Below are positions 18,039 to 26,749 of a stretch of DNA of 64,000 bases, piece by piece. The position numbers and the translations under genes were made by a program. The stretch spans positions 62,001 to 126,000 of the forward strand of contig NZ_JAOANW010000008.1 in the NCBI RefSeq assembly GCF_026162365.1. Direction: 5' to 3'. The notes beneath the pieces are model-generated. The model saw nothing but the letters and a program-made list of their open reading frames with translations. It was not told the origin of the DNA and made no database searches. This stretch comes from Nitratireductor luteus. GTDB taxonomy: Bacteria; Pseudomonadota; Alphaproteobacteria; Rhizobiales; Rhizobiaceae. Positions within the stretch are counted from its first letter, which is position 1. Each line of letters starts with the position of its first letter.

Positions 18039-18632
18039 TCAGGAAGCCCGCCGGTCAGCTCTGTTGAACGCGCTGTCGCTGCCGGGACTTGCCTCGGCAC
18101 GTTCGACGGCCGAGTGGCTCGAGGCTTCGCCCAGTTCCTGCAGCAGGCGCAGGCGGGCGCGGTTCAGCCGGCTCTTGATAGTGCCCATGGCGCAGCCGCA
18201 TATTTCGGAGGCTTCCTCGTAACTTGCACCCAGCACACCGATCAGCATCATGACCTCACGCTGGTTTTCCGGCAGACGCTGGATGGCGTTGTGAATCTCC
18301 AGCCCGCGCGCCGACCACTCCTGGGTGGCACCGACGAACGGATCGCCCGAAACGCAGTCTGCCGAGCCCGGCGCTTCCCGCTTGGCGACTTTGACTCTCG
18401 TGTAGAACGTGTTGCGCAGGATGGTGAAGAGCCACGATTTCATACTGGTGCCGGGCCGGAATTGATGAAGATTTGCCAGTGCCTTGGTCAGCGTTTCCTG
18501 CACGAGGTCGTCGGCGTCGGTCACATCACGGCAGAATGTGCGGGCGAAAGCGCGCAGTGCGGGGATGAGTTCGACAATCTCCGACTTTACCGTGCCTGGC
18601 ACGCTGTGATCTGAATGGCGGGGCAATGCCAT
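18039..18632 (-). CDS. ECF-type RNA polymerase sigma factor (EcfG/RpoE-like)
   Basis: A 197-residue group-4 sigma factor. Region 2 shows RAFARTFCRDVTDADDLVQ and SMKSWLFTILRNTFY; region 4 shows LPENQREVMMLIGVLGASYEEASEICGCAMGTIKSRLNRAR. The sequence is closest in style to the EcfG general-stress sigma factors of Alphaproteobacteria, but no phyR or nepR gene is adjacent, so it may be a paralogue. The C-terminal 25 residues after the helix-turn-helix are low in complexity. It is transcribed away from the copper ATPase gene. Confidence 0.88.
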   Translation of the reverse strand: MALPRHSDHSVPGTVKSEIVELIPALRAFARTFCRDVTDADDLVQETLTKALANLHQFRPGTSMKSWLFTILRNTFYTRVKVAKREAPGSADCVSGDPFVGATQEWSARGLEIHNAIQRLPENQREVMMLIGVLGASYEEASEICGCAMGTIKSRLNRARLRLLQELGEASSHSAVERAEASPGSDSAFNRADRRAS

Positions 18633-18679
18633 TGCGAAGCCTCCTGCCTATGACGCGACGATTGCGGGATCGATCACTT

Positions 18680-18705
18680 AATGCGCAATGGCTTCGCCCG
18701 GTTCC
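18680..18705 (-). promoter_or_regulatory. Possible ECF-type promoter before the sigma factor gene
   Basis: On the minus strand GGAAC (18705-18701) is followed after 17 bases by CATT (18683-18680). This resembles the EcfG-type GGAAC-N16/17-CGTT promoter with one mismatch in the -10. It lies about 50 bp before the ATG and would imply autoregulation. The evidence is weak. Confidence 0.35.
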
Positions 18706-18785
18706 ACACATGCGGCCACCTCCCTCGCCCGCAAACGGAAAACCTCTCACATATGAGTATTGGGGAAGTTGCCTCGCGCAGGTCG

Positions 18786-18841
18786 GCGTCCGAATGGACG
18801 CAGGATCAGCGTGAGGCTTCTTCGAAGCGTCACGCTGATCC
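18786..18841. repeat. Palindromic element downstream of the copper ATPase gene
   Basis: Two hairpins lie side by side. GCGTCC-GAAT-GGACGC spans 18786-18801. A 39-bp perfect palindrome spans 18803-18841, with outer arms GGATCAGCGTGA / TCACGCTGATCC and inner GCTTC/GAAGC. The element lies after the ATPase stop and may stop its transcription, but lacks a T run. Its GCGTCC-GAA-GGACGC core recurs at 62555-62570. Confidence 0.75.
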
Positions 18842-18866
18842 GTGTCGTCGTGGAGCGCGATCTGGA

Positions 18867-21356
18867 CTAAAGCGACACGCGCCGCAGCCTGAGCGCGTTG
18901 GCGATCACGCTTACCGAGGACAGGCTCATGGCCGCCGCCGCGATCATCGGAGAAAGCAGCATGCCGAAGACGGGATAGAGAATGCCGGCCGCGATCGGCA
19001 CGCCAACGCCGTTGTAGATAAAGGCGAAGAACAGGTTCTGTTTGATGTTGCGGATGGTGGCCAGCGCCAGCTTGCGCGCCCGCACGATGCCGTTCAGATC
19101 GCCCTTTACCAGGGTGAGGCCGGCGCTTTCCATCGCAACGTCGGCGCCTGTGCCCATGGCGATGCCGACCTCGGCGGCGGCCAGCGCCGGCGCATCGTTG
19201 ACCCCGTCGCCGGCCATGGCGACGCGCGCTCCCTGCGCCCGCAGATCGTCAACAATCTTCTTCTTGTCCTCGGGCAGGACGTCGGCCCGCACCTCGTCGA
19301 TGCCCATCTTGGCCGCCACCGCCTGTGCCGTGCGCGCATTGTCGCCGGTGGCCATGATAATCCTCAGCCCCAGATCGTGCAGCGCGCGGATGGCCTCTGC
19401 AGCCGTTTCCTTGATCGGGTCCGCCACGGCGACAAGCCCGCCCGCCTTGCCGTCGATCGCGACATACATGGCGGTCTTGCCTTCGGCCTGTAGCGCTTCG
19501 ACGCGATCCTGGAGCCCGGAAATGTCGATACCCAGACCCTCCATCATCCCGCGATTGCCGAGCACCACCCGCTTGCCCGAAATCCGGCCCGAGACGCCCT
19601 TGCCGGTAACCGCTTCGAAGTCCTCGCTCGGGGACGTCTTCAGCCCCTCGGCTTCCGCGCCGGCGACGATGGCCTCGGCCAGCGGATGCTCGGAGCCGCG
19701 TTCGAGGCTCGCCGCCAATTGCAGGAGTTCCTGCCGATCCACGCCTTCCACCGTCACCACGTCCGACAGTTTCGGCCTGCCCTCGGTCAAGGTTCCGGTC
19801 TTGTCCACGATCAGCGTGTCGACGCGCGAGAAGCGCTCCAGCGCCTCGGCGTCGCGGATGAGAACGCCGGCCTGCGCTCCCCTGCCCGTCGCCGTCATGA
19901 CCGACATAGGTGTCGCCAGGCCGAGCGCGCACGGGCAGGCGATGATGAGCACCGAGACTGCCGCCACAATGGCATGGATCATGGCCGGCTGCGGCCCCAC
20001 CAGCGCCCATATGACGAACGCAATGACAGCCACCAGGACGACCGCCGGAACGAAATAGGCGGCGACCCGGTCGGCCATGCCCTGGATCGGAGCGCGCGAT
20101 CGCTGGGCCGAAGCCACCATCTCCACGATGCGCGCCAGCATCGTATCCGCACCGACCTTCTCGGCGCGCACGATGAGCGAGCCGTTCTTGTTGAGCGTGC
20201 CGCCGGTGACGTCGTCTCCGGCCTGCTTTTCGACCGGAATGGGTTCTCCGCTGATCATGGACTCGTCGACTGAAGATCGTCCCTCCTCGACCACACCGTC
20301 GACCGGCACGCTTTCGCCCGGCCGCACGCGGATGAGATCGCCGACGACAACCTCCTCCAGCGGCACGTCCTGTTCGCTACCGTCGTCGGATATGCGCCGC
20401 GCGGTCTTGGGCGACAGATCGAGCAGCGCGCGGATGGCCGAACCCGTGCGTTCACGCGCCTTGAGCTCCAGAACCTGGCCAAGGAACACCAGCGTGACAA
20501 TGACGGAGGCCGCCTCGAAGTAGACCGGGACCGTGCCGCCATGCGTGCGGAAGGAAGGCGGAAATGCGTGCGGAAAGAGTGTCGCCACGACGCTGTAGCC
20601 ATAGGCCGCCCCGACACCGATCGCGATCAGCGTCCACATGTTGGGGCTGCGGTTGACGATGGACTGCCAGCCGCGCTTGAAGAATGGCTTGGCCGCCCAC
20701 AGCACCACCGGCGTGGCAAGCACAAGCTCGGCCCACGCCGCAACCTGATCTCCCAGCCACTGGCGGACAGGCAGGCCCACCATCGACCCCATGGCGATGA
20801 CGAGCAGTGGCAGGGAAAGCGCAGCGCTGACCCAGAAGCGGCGGGTGAAGTCGACCAATTCCGGGTTCGGCCCCTCCTCACCCGTGGGCACGCCCATCGG
20901 TTCCAGCGCCATGCCGCATTTGGGGCAGTCGCCCGGCTTATCGCTGACCACTTCAGGATGCATGGGACAGGTGTATTTCGTGCCTTCCGGCATCGGTTCG
21001 CGCGCTGGTCTTTCGGCCAGATAGCCTGCCGGATCGGCCTTGAACTTTTCCAGGCAACGCGCCGAGCAGAAGTAAAAGCCCTCGCCTTCATGGCGGAAAA
21101 AATGCCTGGCGGTGGCCCGGTCGACGCTCATGCCGCAGACCGGGTCCCTCGCCTCGATATAGGCCTCCGGCTCCTTGGCAAACTTGTCACGGCAGGACTG
21201 GCTGCAGAAATGGAACAGATGCCCGCCGTGCTCATGCGACGGTTTTCCGCTATCCGGATCGACCGTCATACCGCAGACGGGATCGCGTATGACGGTGTCC
21301 TTCAACAGGCCGCTCTCATTCTCATGTGTTCCGCAACAATGCGCGTCTTGTGACAT
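18867..21356 (-). CDS. Copper-translocating P-type ATPase with YHS domains
   Basis: An 829-residue inner-membrane P1B-type ATPase. The N-terminus is unusual: two YHS-type metal-binding modules ([10 protein letters not shown]...FCSQSC and [10 protein letters not shown]...FCSARC) and a heavy-metal-binding domain (YTCPMHPEV...CPKCGM). The transmembrane part has the CPC motif in [13 protein letters not shown], and the catalytic core has DKTGTLTEG and [13 protein letters not shown] and the context indicate Cu(I)/Ag(I) export. The ATG at 21356 has GGAG eight bases upstream. A MerR-family type promoter directly precedes it; the regulator gene is not in the window. Confidence 0.94.
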   Translation of the reverse strand: MSQDAHCCGTHENESGLLKDTVIRDPVCGMTVDPDSGKPSHEHGGHLFHFCSQSCRDKFAKEPEAYIEARDPVCGMSVDRATARHFFRHEGEGFYFCSARCLEKFKADPAGYLAERPAREPMPEGTKYTCPMHPEVVSDKPGDCPKCGMALEPMGVPTGEEGPNPELVDFTRRFWVSAALSLPLLVIAMGSMVGLPVRQWLGDQVAAWAELVLATPVVLWAAKPFFKRGWQSIVNRSPNMWTLIAIGVGAAYGYSVVATLFPHAFPPSFRTHGGTVPVYFEAASVIVTLVFLGQVLELKARERTGSAIRALLDLSPKTARRISDDGSEQDVPLEEVVVGDLIRVRPGESVPVDGVVEEGRSSVDESMISGEPIPVEKQAGDDVTGGTLNKNGSLIVRAEKVGADTMLARIVEMVASAQRSRAPIQGMADRVAAYFVPAVVLVAVIAFVIWALVGPQPAMIHAIVAAVSVLIIACPCALGLATPMSVMTATGRGAQAGVLIRDAEALERFSRVDTLIVDKTGTLTEGRPKLSDVVTVEGVDRQELLQLAASLERGSEHPLAEAIVAGAEAEGLKTSPSEDFEAVTGKGVSGRISGKRVVLGNRGMMEGLGIDISGLQDRVEALQAEGKTAMYVAIDGKAGGLVAVADPIKETAAEAIRALHDLGLRIIMATGDNARTAQAVAAKMGIDEVRADVLPEDKKKIVDDLRAQGARVAMAGDGVNDAPALAAAEVGIAMGTGADVAMESAGLTLVKGDLNGIVRARKLALATIRNIKQNLFFAFIYNGVGVPIAAGILYPVFGMLLSPMIAAAAMSLSSVSVIANALRLRRVSL

Positions 21357-21403
21357 TCCCGCTGCTCCATTCACATAGGCGATTCAGGTCGCCGACTTGC
21401 ATG

Positions 21404-21434
21404 GAGATAGGCCTTCCAGTTACTGGAAGGTCAA
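21404..21434 (-). promoter_or_regulatory. CueR/HmrR-type promoter of the copper ATPase gene
   Basis: On the minus strand -35 TTGACC (21434-21429) and -10 TATCTC (21409-21404) are separated by 19 bp, the over-long spacer typical of MerR-family activation. The spacer holds the dyad CCTTCCAGTTACTGGAAGG (21412-21430, as read on the plus strand), the CueR-type operator. Copper-induced transcription is inferred. Confidence 0.85.
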
Positions 21435-21438
21435 GGGA

Positions 21439-22143
21439 TTAGTTGATATCCGCTTTTTTGTCGGACCGGGCCTCGGCGAGGAGCCTCGAAAAACTCGTCG
21501 TCAGATGGGCGCGCCGCACATGGCCGACGGCGGAAAGATCGGCGCTTTCGATCGCCAGCATCACATCGCGCATTTCGCGCTGGAAGGATTCGACCTCAAG
21601 ACGCAGCATGTCGCGATAGTGGTCGAAGCGCGATGCCGTCTTCAGCCAGATGCGTGTCGTCTGGAAGTAGAGCCGCTCAGAGATGTCGCGCAGCGGTTCG
21701 TTTGCCGTAAGCCGAAGGATGAGCTGGAAGAAATCCATGTTCAGGCGGGCAAATTCGCGCGCGTCGAGCCTCGAGGCCAGCTCGGCGCATCTGGCCTCCA
21801 TTTCGAACAGTTCGTTGAGCATCGCTTGGTCAGGCGGGACCGGCATGAGCTTGCCGATCAGTTCGGCCAGTTCGATGCGCAGGCGGTAGACCTGGGAGAG
21901 TTCCTCAATGTCGATGTCGGTGACAATGGTTCCGACCCCGTGCACCGACCACAGCAGGCCCTCATCCTCAAGCCGCGCCAGGACGCGGCGGATAGGTGTG
22001 CGGCTGGTGTGAAACTCCTCCGCCAGATCCTCCTCGCGCAGCCGCCTTCCGGGCGGATAGTCGAGGAGGCAGATACGTTTGCGCAGCGTTGCGTAGATGC
22101 GCTCGTAGCGGGCGCGTGCATCGCTGGCGGGGATATCGGTCAT
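21439..22143 (-). CDS. GntR family transcriptional regulator, FCD type
   Basis: A 234-residue regulator. A winged helix-turn-helix (IYATLRKRICLLDYPPGRRLREEDLAEEFHTSRTPIRRVLARLEDEG, split here by the wing) fills the first 80 residues. An all-helical FCD ligand-binding domain follows. The ATG at 22143 overlaps the stop of the upstream deacetylase gene by four bases, so regulator and enzyme are co-translated. It probably controls the adjacent ectoine-type genes. The known ectoine regulator EnuR is a MocR-type GntR protein with an aminotransferase domain, so this one is of another subfamily. The ligand is unknown. Confidence 0.88.
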   Translation of the reverse strand: MTDIPASDARARYERIYATLRKRICLLDYPPGRRLREEDLAEEFHTSRTPIRRVLARLEDEGLLWSVHGVGTIVTDIDIEELSQVYRLRIELAELIGKLMPVPPDQAMLNELFEMEARCAELASRLDAREFARLNMDFFQLILRLTANEPLRDISERLYFQTTRIWLKTASRFDHYRDMLRLEVESFQREMRDVMLAIESADLSAVGHVRRAHLTTSFSRLLAEARSDKKADIN

Positions 22144-23300
22144 CGGACCAGTTGAGCCGACAGCCGCTCGAGCATGCCGAGGCATGCGTCGAGCTGCTCG
22201 AGGGAAATGAACTCGTCCGGCTTGTGCGCCTGCTCTATGGAGCCCGGACCGCAGATCACGGCCGATATGCCTGCGGTCTGGAACAAACCCGCCTCCGTGC
22301 CGAACGCGACGACTTCCGCCTCACTGAGGCCGGTAAGCTCCGACACAATACGCCGCGCTTCCGACTGAGCGGCGGGCTCCAGCCCCTCCACCTCGCCGAT
22401 CACCTGCGTGACGATATCGGCCTCGGCATGGACGGCCTGCATCGCCGGACGCAGAACCTCGTCCACATAAGCCTGGATATTGTTCTTGACGAAAGCGGCG
22501 TCGGCATCGGCCACCGGCCGCATTTCCCATTCGACGCTGGCATGGCTGGCAATCACGTTGCGGGCCGACCCGCCATCGAAGCGGCCGACCTGCAGCGTCG
22601 TCCAGGGCGGGCTGAAGCGGTTGGACTTCGCCGCCCGCTCCTTCAGCTCCTCGGACAGCGCCATCAGCCGCGAGATGTAGCGCACGGCATATTCGATTGC
22701 GTTGACCCCGCGGTCGGGATCGGAGGCGTGTCCCGCGCGGCCGCGAAATTCCGTCGTGTATTCGTAGCAACCCTTGTGCCCTTCGATGATGCGCATCAGG
22801 GTCGGCTCGCCGATAATGGCGGCGGACGGGCGCAGATCCATCCGCTCCAGTTCGCTCACCAGCGTACGCGCGCCCAGGCACCCGACCTCCTCGTCATAGG
22901 TGAAGGCAAAATGCAGCGGGCGCTTCAGCTCGAGCGCAGCGAAATCCGGCGCCTTGGCCAGGCAGCAGGCGATGAAGCCCTTCATGTCGCATGTTCCGCG
23001 CCCATAGAGCCGGCCATCGGCCTCGCGCAGCACGAAGGGATCACTGGACCAGTTCTGGCCCACCACCGGCACCACATCCGAATGTCCCGAAAGGACGATG
23101 CCGCCGTCGCCCTCGGGTCCCAGCGTGGCGAAAAGATTGGCCTTGGTGCCGCTCTCGTCGCGCATGATGGAGATGCGCGCGCCCACTTCCGACATCAGTT
23201 CGGTGGCGTAGGCGATCAGTTCGAGATTGCTGTCGGCCGATATGGTCGGAAACGCGACCAGCTCGGCCAGGATGTCGCGGGCGCGCGCAAGCGTGGCCAT
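22140..23300 (-). CDS. ArgE-like M20 N-acetyl amino acid deacetylase
   Basis: This 386-residue M20 metallohydrolase has the length and motifs of acetylornithine deacetylase: LSGHSDVVP with the metal His, YGRGTCDMKGF with the bridging Asp, and TYDEEVGCLGA with the catalytic and metal-binding Glu pair. It lies one base after eutD/doeA in the same direction. In ectoine breakdown the hydrolase yields N-alpha-acetyl-L-2,4-diaminobutyrate, a one-carbon-shorter homologue of acetylornithine, and EutE/DoeB (an M14-type enzyme) normally removes the acetyl group. No M14 enzyme is present here, so this protein may fill that step. The alternative is ordinary ArgE. Confidence 0.88.
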   Translation of the reverse strand: MATLARARDILAELVAFPTISADSNLELIAYATELMSEVGARISIMRDESGTKANLFATLGPEGDGGIVLSGHSDVVPVVGQNWSSDPFVLREADGRLYGRGTCDMKGFIACCLAKAPDFAALELKRPLHFAFTYDEEVGCLGARTLVSELERMDLRPSAAIIGEPTLMRIIEGHKGCYEYTTEFRGRAGHASDPDRGVNAIEYAVRYISRLMALSEELKERAAKSNRFSPPWTTLQVGRFDGGSARNVIASHASVEWEMRPVADADAAFVKNNIQAYVDEVLRPAMQAVHAEADIVTQVIGEVEGLEPAAQSEARRIVSELTGLSEAEVVAFGTEAGLFQTAGISAVICGPGSIEQAHKPDEFISLEQLDACLGMLERLSAQLVR

Positions 23301-23301
23301 G

Positions 23302-24486
23302 TCAGTCCTTCACGATCAGTTCGCGAGGCCGGCGGCAGAGCGCCTCGGCCGGCCCTTCGTCCTTAATGAGAATGCTTTCGGTGATTTCCAGGCCCCAATC
23401 GGCCATCCACAGGCCCGGCATGAAGTGAAAGGTCATGCCCGCCTCAAGGACGGTTTCGTCCTCGCGGCGCAGCGAGATCGTGCGCTCGCCCCAATCGGGC
23501 GGATAGGAAATGCCGATCGCATAGCCGCAGCGCCCGTCGCGCTTGATGCCGGCCCGTTCCAGCGCGCCGTAAAGCGCATCGGCCACCTGCCCCGCACGGT
23601 TGCCCGCTTTGGCGATCTCAAGTCCGGATTCGATGCCCTCCACCAGCGCCTTCTCCGCATCCAGCATGTATTGCGGCGGCTTGCCGAGGAACACGGTGCG
23701 GCAGAGCGGCGCGTGATAGCGTCGGTAGCAGCCGGCGATCTCGAAGAACGTTGCCGAACCCTGCTCGAAACGGCGGCTATCCCAGGTCAGGTGCGGTGCG
23801 GCGGCATCCGAGCCCGTCGGCAGCAGCGGCACGATGGCCGGATACTCGCCCCAGTCGTCGTCGACGCCGCGAATGGCGTCGCCGTAGATTTCGGCCACCA
23901 GATCATTCTTCTTCAGCCCCGGTTCGATGCGTTCGACGATGCCGTCTATCATCTTTTCGGAAATGCGCGCGGCGCGGCGCATGAAGATGATTTCCTCCTC
24001 GGATTTGACCGCCCGCTGCCAGTTCACGAGCGCGGTGGCATCCACGAACTTGGCGTCCGGGAGTTCCTCCTTCAGAACCAGATAGGCCTTGGCGGAGAAG
24101 TAGTAGTTTTCCAATTCCACGCCGACGCGCTGATTGGCATAGCCATAGGCGCGAATGATCTCGGCCAGGTGCTGCATGGGATGCAGCGTGGTGGCCTGTA
24201 TGTAGTGATCCGGATAACGCAGCACGCGCTCGTCATCCATGTAGACGGTGCGCACGGCGCCATTGCCGTCCATCGCCCGTCCCCACCAGATTGGATCCTG
24301 ATCCTTGAAGACGAGCACGCCCTGGTGGACGTAGAAGGACCAGCCGTCATAGCCCGTCAGCCAGGCCATGTTGGACGGATCCTCGACGAACAGAATATCG
24401 ATTCCTTTCGCCTCCATGGCCCTGCGGGTTTTATCCAAGCGCTGGGCGTATTCCAGAGCGGTAAAGGGCAATGCGACTGCTGGCAT
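23302..24486 (-). CDS. eutD: Ectoine hydrolase (EutD/DoeA), M24 family
   Basis: A 394-residue creatinase/M24-fold protein. Segments shared with DoeA/EutD are DPSNMAWLTGYDGWSFYVHQ near residue 38, GALRTVYM-like NGAVRTVYMDDE, YPDHYIQAT, LVNWQRAVKSEEE, YPAIVPLLPTG, PHLTWD, SATFFEIAGCYRRYHAPL, YPPDWGERT and MTFHFMPGLW. The enzyme opens the ectoine ring to acetyl-diaminobutyrates in the cytoplasm. It starts the minus-strand unit eutD-argE-like-gntR and is divergent from eutB. The gene name rests on remembered family similarity, not on a search. Confidence 0.87.
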   Translation of the reverse strand: MPAVALPFTALEYAQRLDKTRRAMEAKGIDILFVEDPSNMAWLTGYDGWSFYVHQGVLVFKDQDPIWWGRAMDGNGAVRTVYMDDERVLRYPDHYIQATTLHPMQHLAEIIRAYGYANQRVGVELENYYFSAKAYLVLKEELPDAKFVDATALVNWQRAVKSEEEIIFMRRAARISEKMIDGIVERIEPGLKKNDLVAEIYGDAIRGVDDDWGEYPAIVPLLPTGSDAAAPHLTWDSRRFEQGSATFFEIAGCYRRYHAPLCRTVFLGKPPQYMLDAEKALVEGIESGLEIAKAGNRAGQVADALYGALERAGIKRDGRCGYAIGISYPPDWGERTISLRREDETVLEAGMTFHFMPGLWMADWGLEITESILIKDEGPAEALCRRPRELIVKD

Positions 24487-24537
24487 ATAAGACCTCCAAA
24501 GGCCGGCGCGACGTGATTCCGCCGGGTACTTTCGCAG

Positions 24538-24547
24538 TTGTATACAA
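24538..24547. promoter_or_regulatory. Candidate GntR operator 1
   Basis: TTGTATACAA is a perfect palindrome of the GT-N2-AC type bound by FCD-class GntR regulators. It lies 51 bp before the eutD start in the 200-bp divergent region. A near copy is at 24632. Confidence 0.5.
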
Positions 24548-24631
24548 ATTGGTGAGCGTCACCCATAATGAATGCGTCATTCCCTGTCGTAATAGCGATT
24601 GCGCAGGCATCGTGATCGCTTCTATCCTGAG

Positions 24632-24641
24632 ATGTGTACAA
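24632..24641. promoter_or_regulatory. Candidate GntR operator 2
   Basis: ATGTGTACAA repeats the TGTNTACAA pattern of the site at 24538 with 94 bp between site starts, 45 bp before the eutB start. Two sites near the two divergent starts would let one regulator control both units. No other gene is seen in this region. Confidence 0.45.
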
Positions 24642-24686
24642 ATCGCTCTTTCCGGAAACCGTTATGCAGATGGAGGATCTTCCCGC

Positions 24687-25697
24687 GTGACGCTTGCCCT
24701 TGCCGACATCATCGCTGCGCGGCGCGCTATTGCCGGCATCGCCAGCCTCGACACGCCGCTGGTCCCCTCACCTTATCTGAGTGCCAGGATGGGCACCGAC
24801 ATCCACCTGAAGCTGGAGATCGGCCAGGCCACGGGCGCGTTTAAGCTGCGCGGCGCCGCCAATGCTGCGGAGAACCTGCCGGAGGACGTGCCGGGCGTCA
24901 CCTGCTGCTCGACCGGCAATCACGGGCGGGCCGTCGCCTATGCCGCTCGCATCCGCGGACTGCGCGCCGTCATCTGCATGTCGAAGCTCGTGCCGAAGGC
25001 CAAAATCCAGGGGATCGAGGCGCTGGGCGCGGAGGCGCGCATTGTCGGCCGCAGCCAGGACGAAGCGCAAATCGAGGCGACACGCCTCGTCGAAGAAGAA
25101 GGGTTTGCCGAAATCTCGCCTTTCGACGGGCCGGCGGTGATTGCCGGCCAAGGCACCATCGGCCTTGAGCTGATCGAGCAATGCCCAGAACTGACGACCG
25201 TTCTCATACCGCTGTCGGGCGGCGGGTTGGCCGGCGGCGTCGCATTCGCGCTGAAAAGCATGAAACCTTCCATCCGCGTCATCGGCGTGACCATGGAAAA
25301 CGGCGCGGCCATGCATGCGGCCCTCGCAGCAGGCAAGCCTGTGCCGGTCGAGGAAGTACCGAGCCTTGCCGATTCGCTCGGCGGCGGCATCGGCAGCGCC
25401 AACACGCACACTTTCGCGCTCTGCCGGGATTATCTGGACGAGATCGTGCTGGTTTCCGAAAGCGACATCTATCGCGCGATGCAGACGCATTATTTCGAGG
25501 ACCGCATCGTCTGCGAAGGGGCAAGCGCCGTCGGCGCGGCAGCGCTCCTTAGCGGCCGCGTGCGCGATCCCAGGGGCCCGGCGGCGACCATCATCACCGG
25601 ACGCAATGTCGACATGTCCGTTTTCACCGACATCGTCAACGGCCGCGACGTGAGGCTCGGCGACACGACACTTGAAGGACAAGCCTATGCCGCGTGA
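24687..25697 (+). CDS. eutB: EutB-like threonine dehydratase family protein (hydroxyectoine utilisation)
   Basis: This 336-residue fold-type II PLP enzyme has the PLP Lys in TGAFKLRGAAN (Lys 53). STGNHGRAVAYAAR and the glycine loop LSGGGLAGG follow. The ending with TGRNVDMSVFT is typical of EutB. EutB proteins take part in turning hydroxyectoine into ectoine, together with EutA and EutC. The GTG start has GGAGG nine bases upstream; the open frame extends further but lacks family similarity there. EutA is not found nearby. It overlaps eutC by 11 bases. Confidence 0.85.
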   Translation: MTLALADIIAARRAIAGIASLDTPLVPSPYLSARMGTDIHLKLEIGQATGAFKLRGAANAAENLPEDVPGVTCCSTGNHGRAVAYAARIRGLRAVICMSKLVPKAKIQGIEALGAEARIVGRSQDEAQIEATRLVEEEGFAEISPFDGPAVIAGQGTIGLELIEQCPELTTVLIPLSGGGLAGGVAFALKSMKPSIRVIGVTMENGAAMHAALAAGKPVPVEEVPSLADSLGGGIGSANTHTFALCRDYLDEIVLVSESDIYRAMQTHYFEDRIVCEGASAVGAAALLSGRVRDPRGPAATIITGRNVDMSVFTDIVNGRDVRLGDTTLEGQAYAA

Positions 25698-26679
25698 CAT
25701 CTTCATCCTCACCGAGGCAGAGCTTCGCAAGACCGTCGAGCTCGACGCCAGAGCGGTCGATGTGGTGGAAAAGGCCTTCGCGGCCCTCGGCACCGGCAAG
25801 GTCGTCATGCCGCCGATCCTGTCCATGGCCATCCCCGAGGCCAATGGCGAGGTGGACGTGAAGACGGCCTATATTCCCGGCTTCGACGGCTTCGCGATCA
25901 AGGTCAGCCCCGGTTTCTTCGACAATCCAAAGCTCGGCCTGCCAAGCCTCAACGGGCTGATGATCCTGTTTTCCGCCAGGACCGGGCTGGTGGAAGCGCT
26001 GCTGCTCGACAATGGCTACCTCACCGACATACGTACCGCCGCCGCCGGCGCCGTCGCCGCCAGGCATCTGGCTCCGCAAAAGGTGGAAACCGCCGGCGTT
26101 TTCGGCACCGGCGTACAGGCGCGCCTGCAGATGGAGGCGGCGCATCTCGCGCGGCCCTTCCGCAAGGCGCTGGTCTGGGGCCGCGATCAGGCGAAGGCGG
26201 AAGCCTGCGCCCGCGATATTGCGGAAAGGCTGGGAATAGAGGTCGTCGCCGAAGAGGATCCGGAAAAAGTGGTCGCCGAAAGCCAGCTCGTCGTCACCAC
26301 CACCCCGGCCGAGGAGCCGATCTTCAAGGCCGACTGGCTGCATCCGGGCCTTCACATCACCGCCATGGGCTCCGACCAGGAAGGCAAGAACGAGATCGAT
26401 CCGGCCGCGCTTGCCAAGGCCGACATCTTCGCCTGCGACCGCGTCAGCCAGTGCGAAAAGCTTGGTGAGCTGCGCTCCGCGATCGCCGCCGGCCTTTGGA
26501 ACAGGGAAGCCCCGCCGGAACTGGGTGAAATCGTGGGCGGTGCAAAGAAGGGACGGGAAAGCGACCACCAGGTGACGATCTGCGACCTGACGGGCACCGG
26601 CGCGCAGGATACTGCCATCGCAACCTATGCGCTGGAGATGGCGCGCAAGGCGGGCGCGGGCAGCGTTATCCGGAGCTGA
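25687..26679 (+). CDS. eutC: EutC-like ornithine cyclodeaminase/mu-crystallin family protein
   Basis: A 330-residue protein of the OCD/mu-crystallin family. The substrate region includes KVSPGFFDNP and LPSLNGLMI, and the NAD-binding Rossmann motif is GVFGTGVQARLQ near residue 140. The ATG at 25687 has AAGGA seven bases upstream and overlaps the eutB end. EutC is one of the three proteins linked to hydroxyectoine conversion; the reaction it performs is not well defined. An alternative reading is a general amino acid dehydrogenase or cyclodeaminase. Confidence 0.83.
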   Translation: MPRDIFILTEAELRKTVELDARAVDVVEKAFAALGTGKVVMPPILSMAIPEANGEVDVKTAYIPGFDGFAIKVSPGFFDNPKLGLPSLNGLMILFSARTGLVEALLLDNGYLTDIRTAAAGAVAARHLAPQKVETAGVFGTGVQARLQMEAAHLARPFRKALVWGRDQAKAEACARDIAERLGIEVVAEEDPEKVVAESQLVVTTTPAEEPIFKADWLHPGLHITAMGSDQEGKNEIDPAALAKADIFACDRVSQCEKLGELRSAIAAGLWNREAPPELGEIVGGAKKGRESDHQVTICDLTGTGAQDTAIATYALEMARKAGAGSVIRS

Positions 26680-26749
26680 CGGTACGGCGTCGACCACGGC
26701 GGCCGATTGTGCCAGTTTGGCGCTCATCCCTGAATATACGGACCCGCGA

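Noticed and set aside
22140-23300. Calling the M20 enzyme EutE/DoeB
   Set aside because: Known EutE/DoeB is of the M14 AstE/AspA type; this protein has ArgE (M20) motifs, so only a possible functional substitution is proposed.
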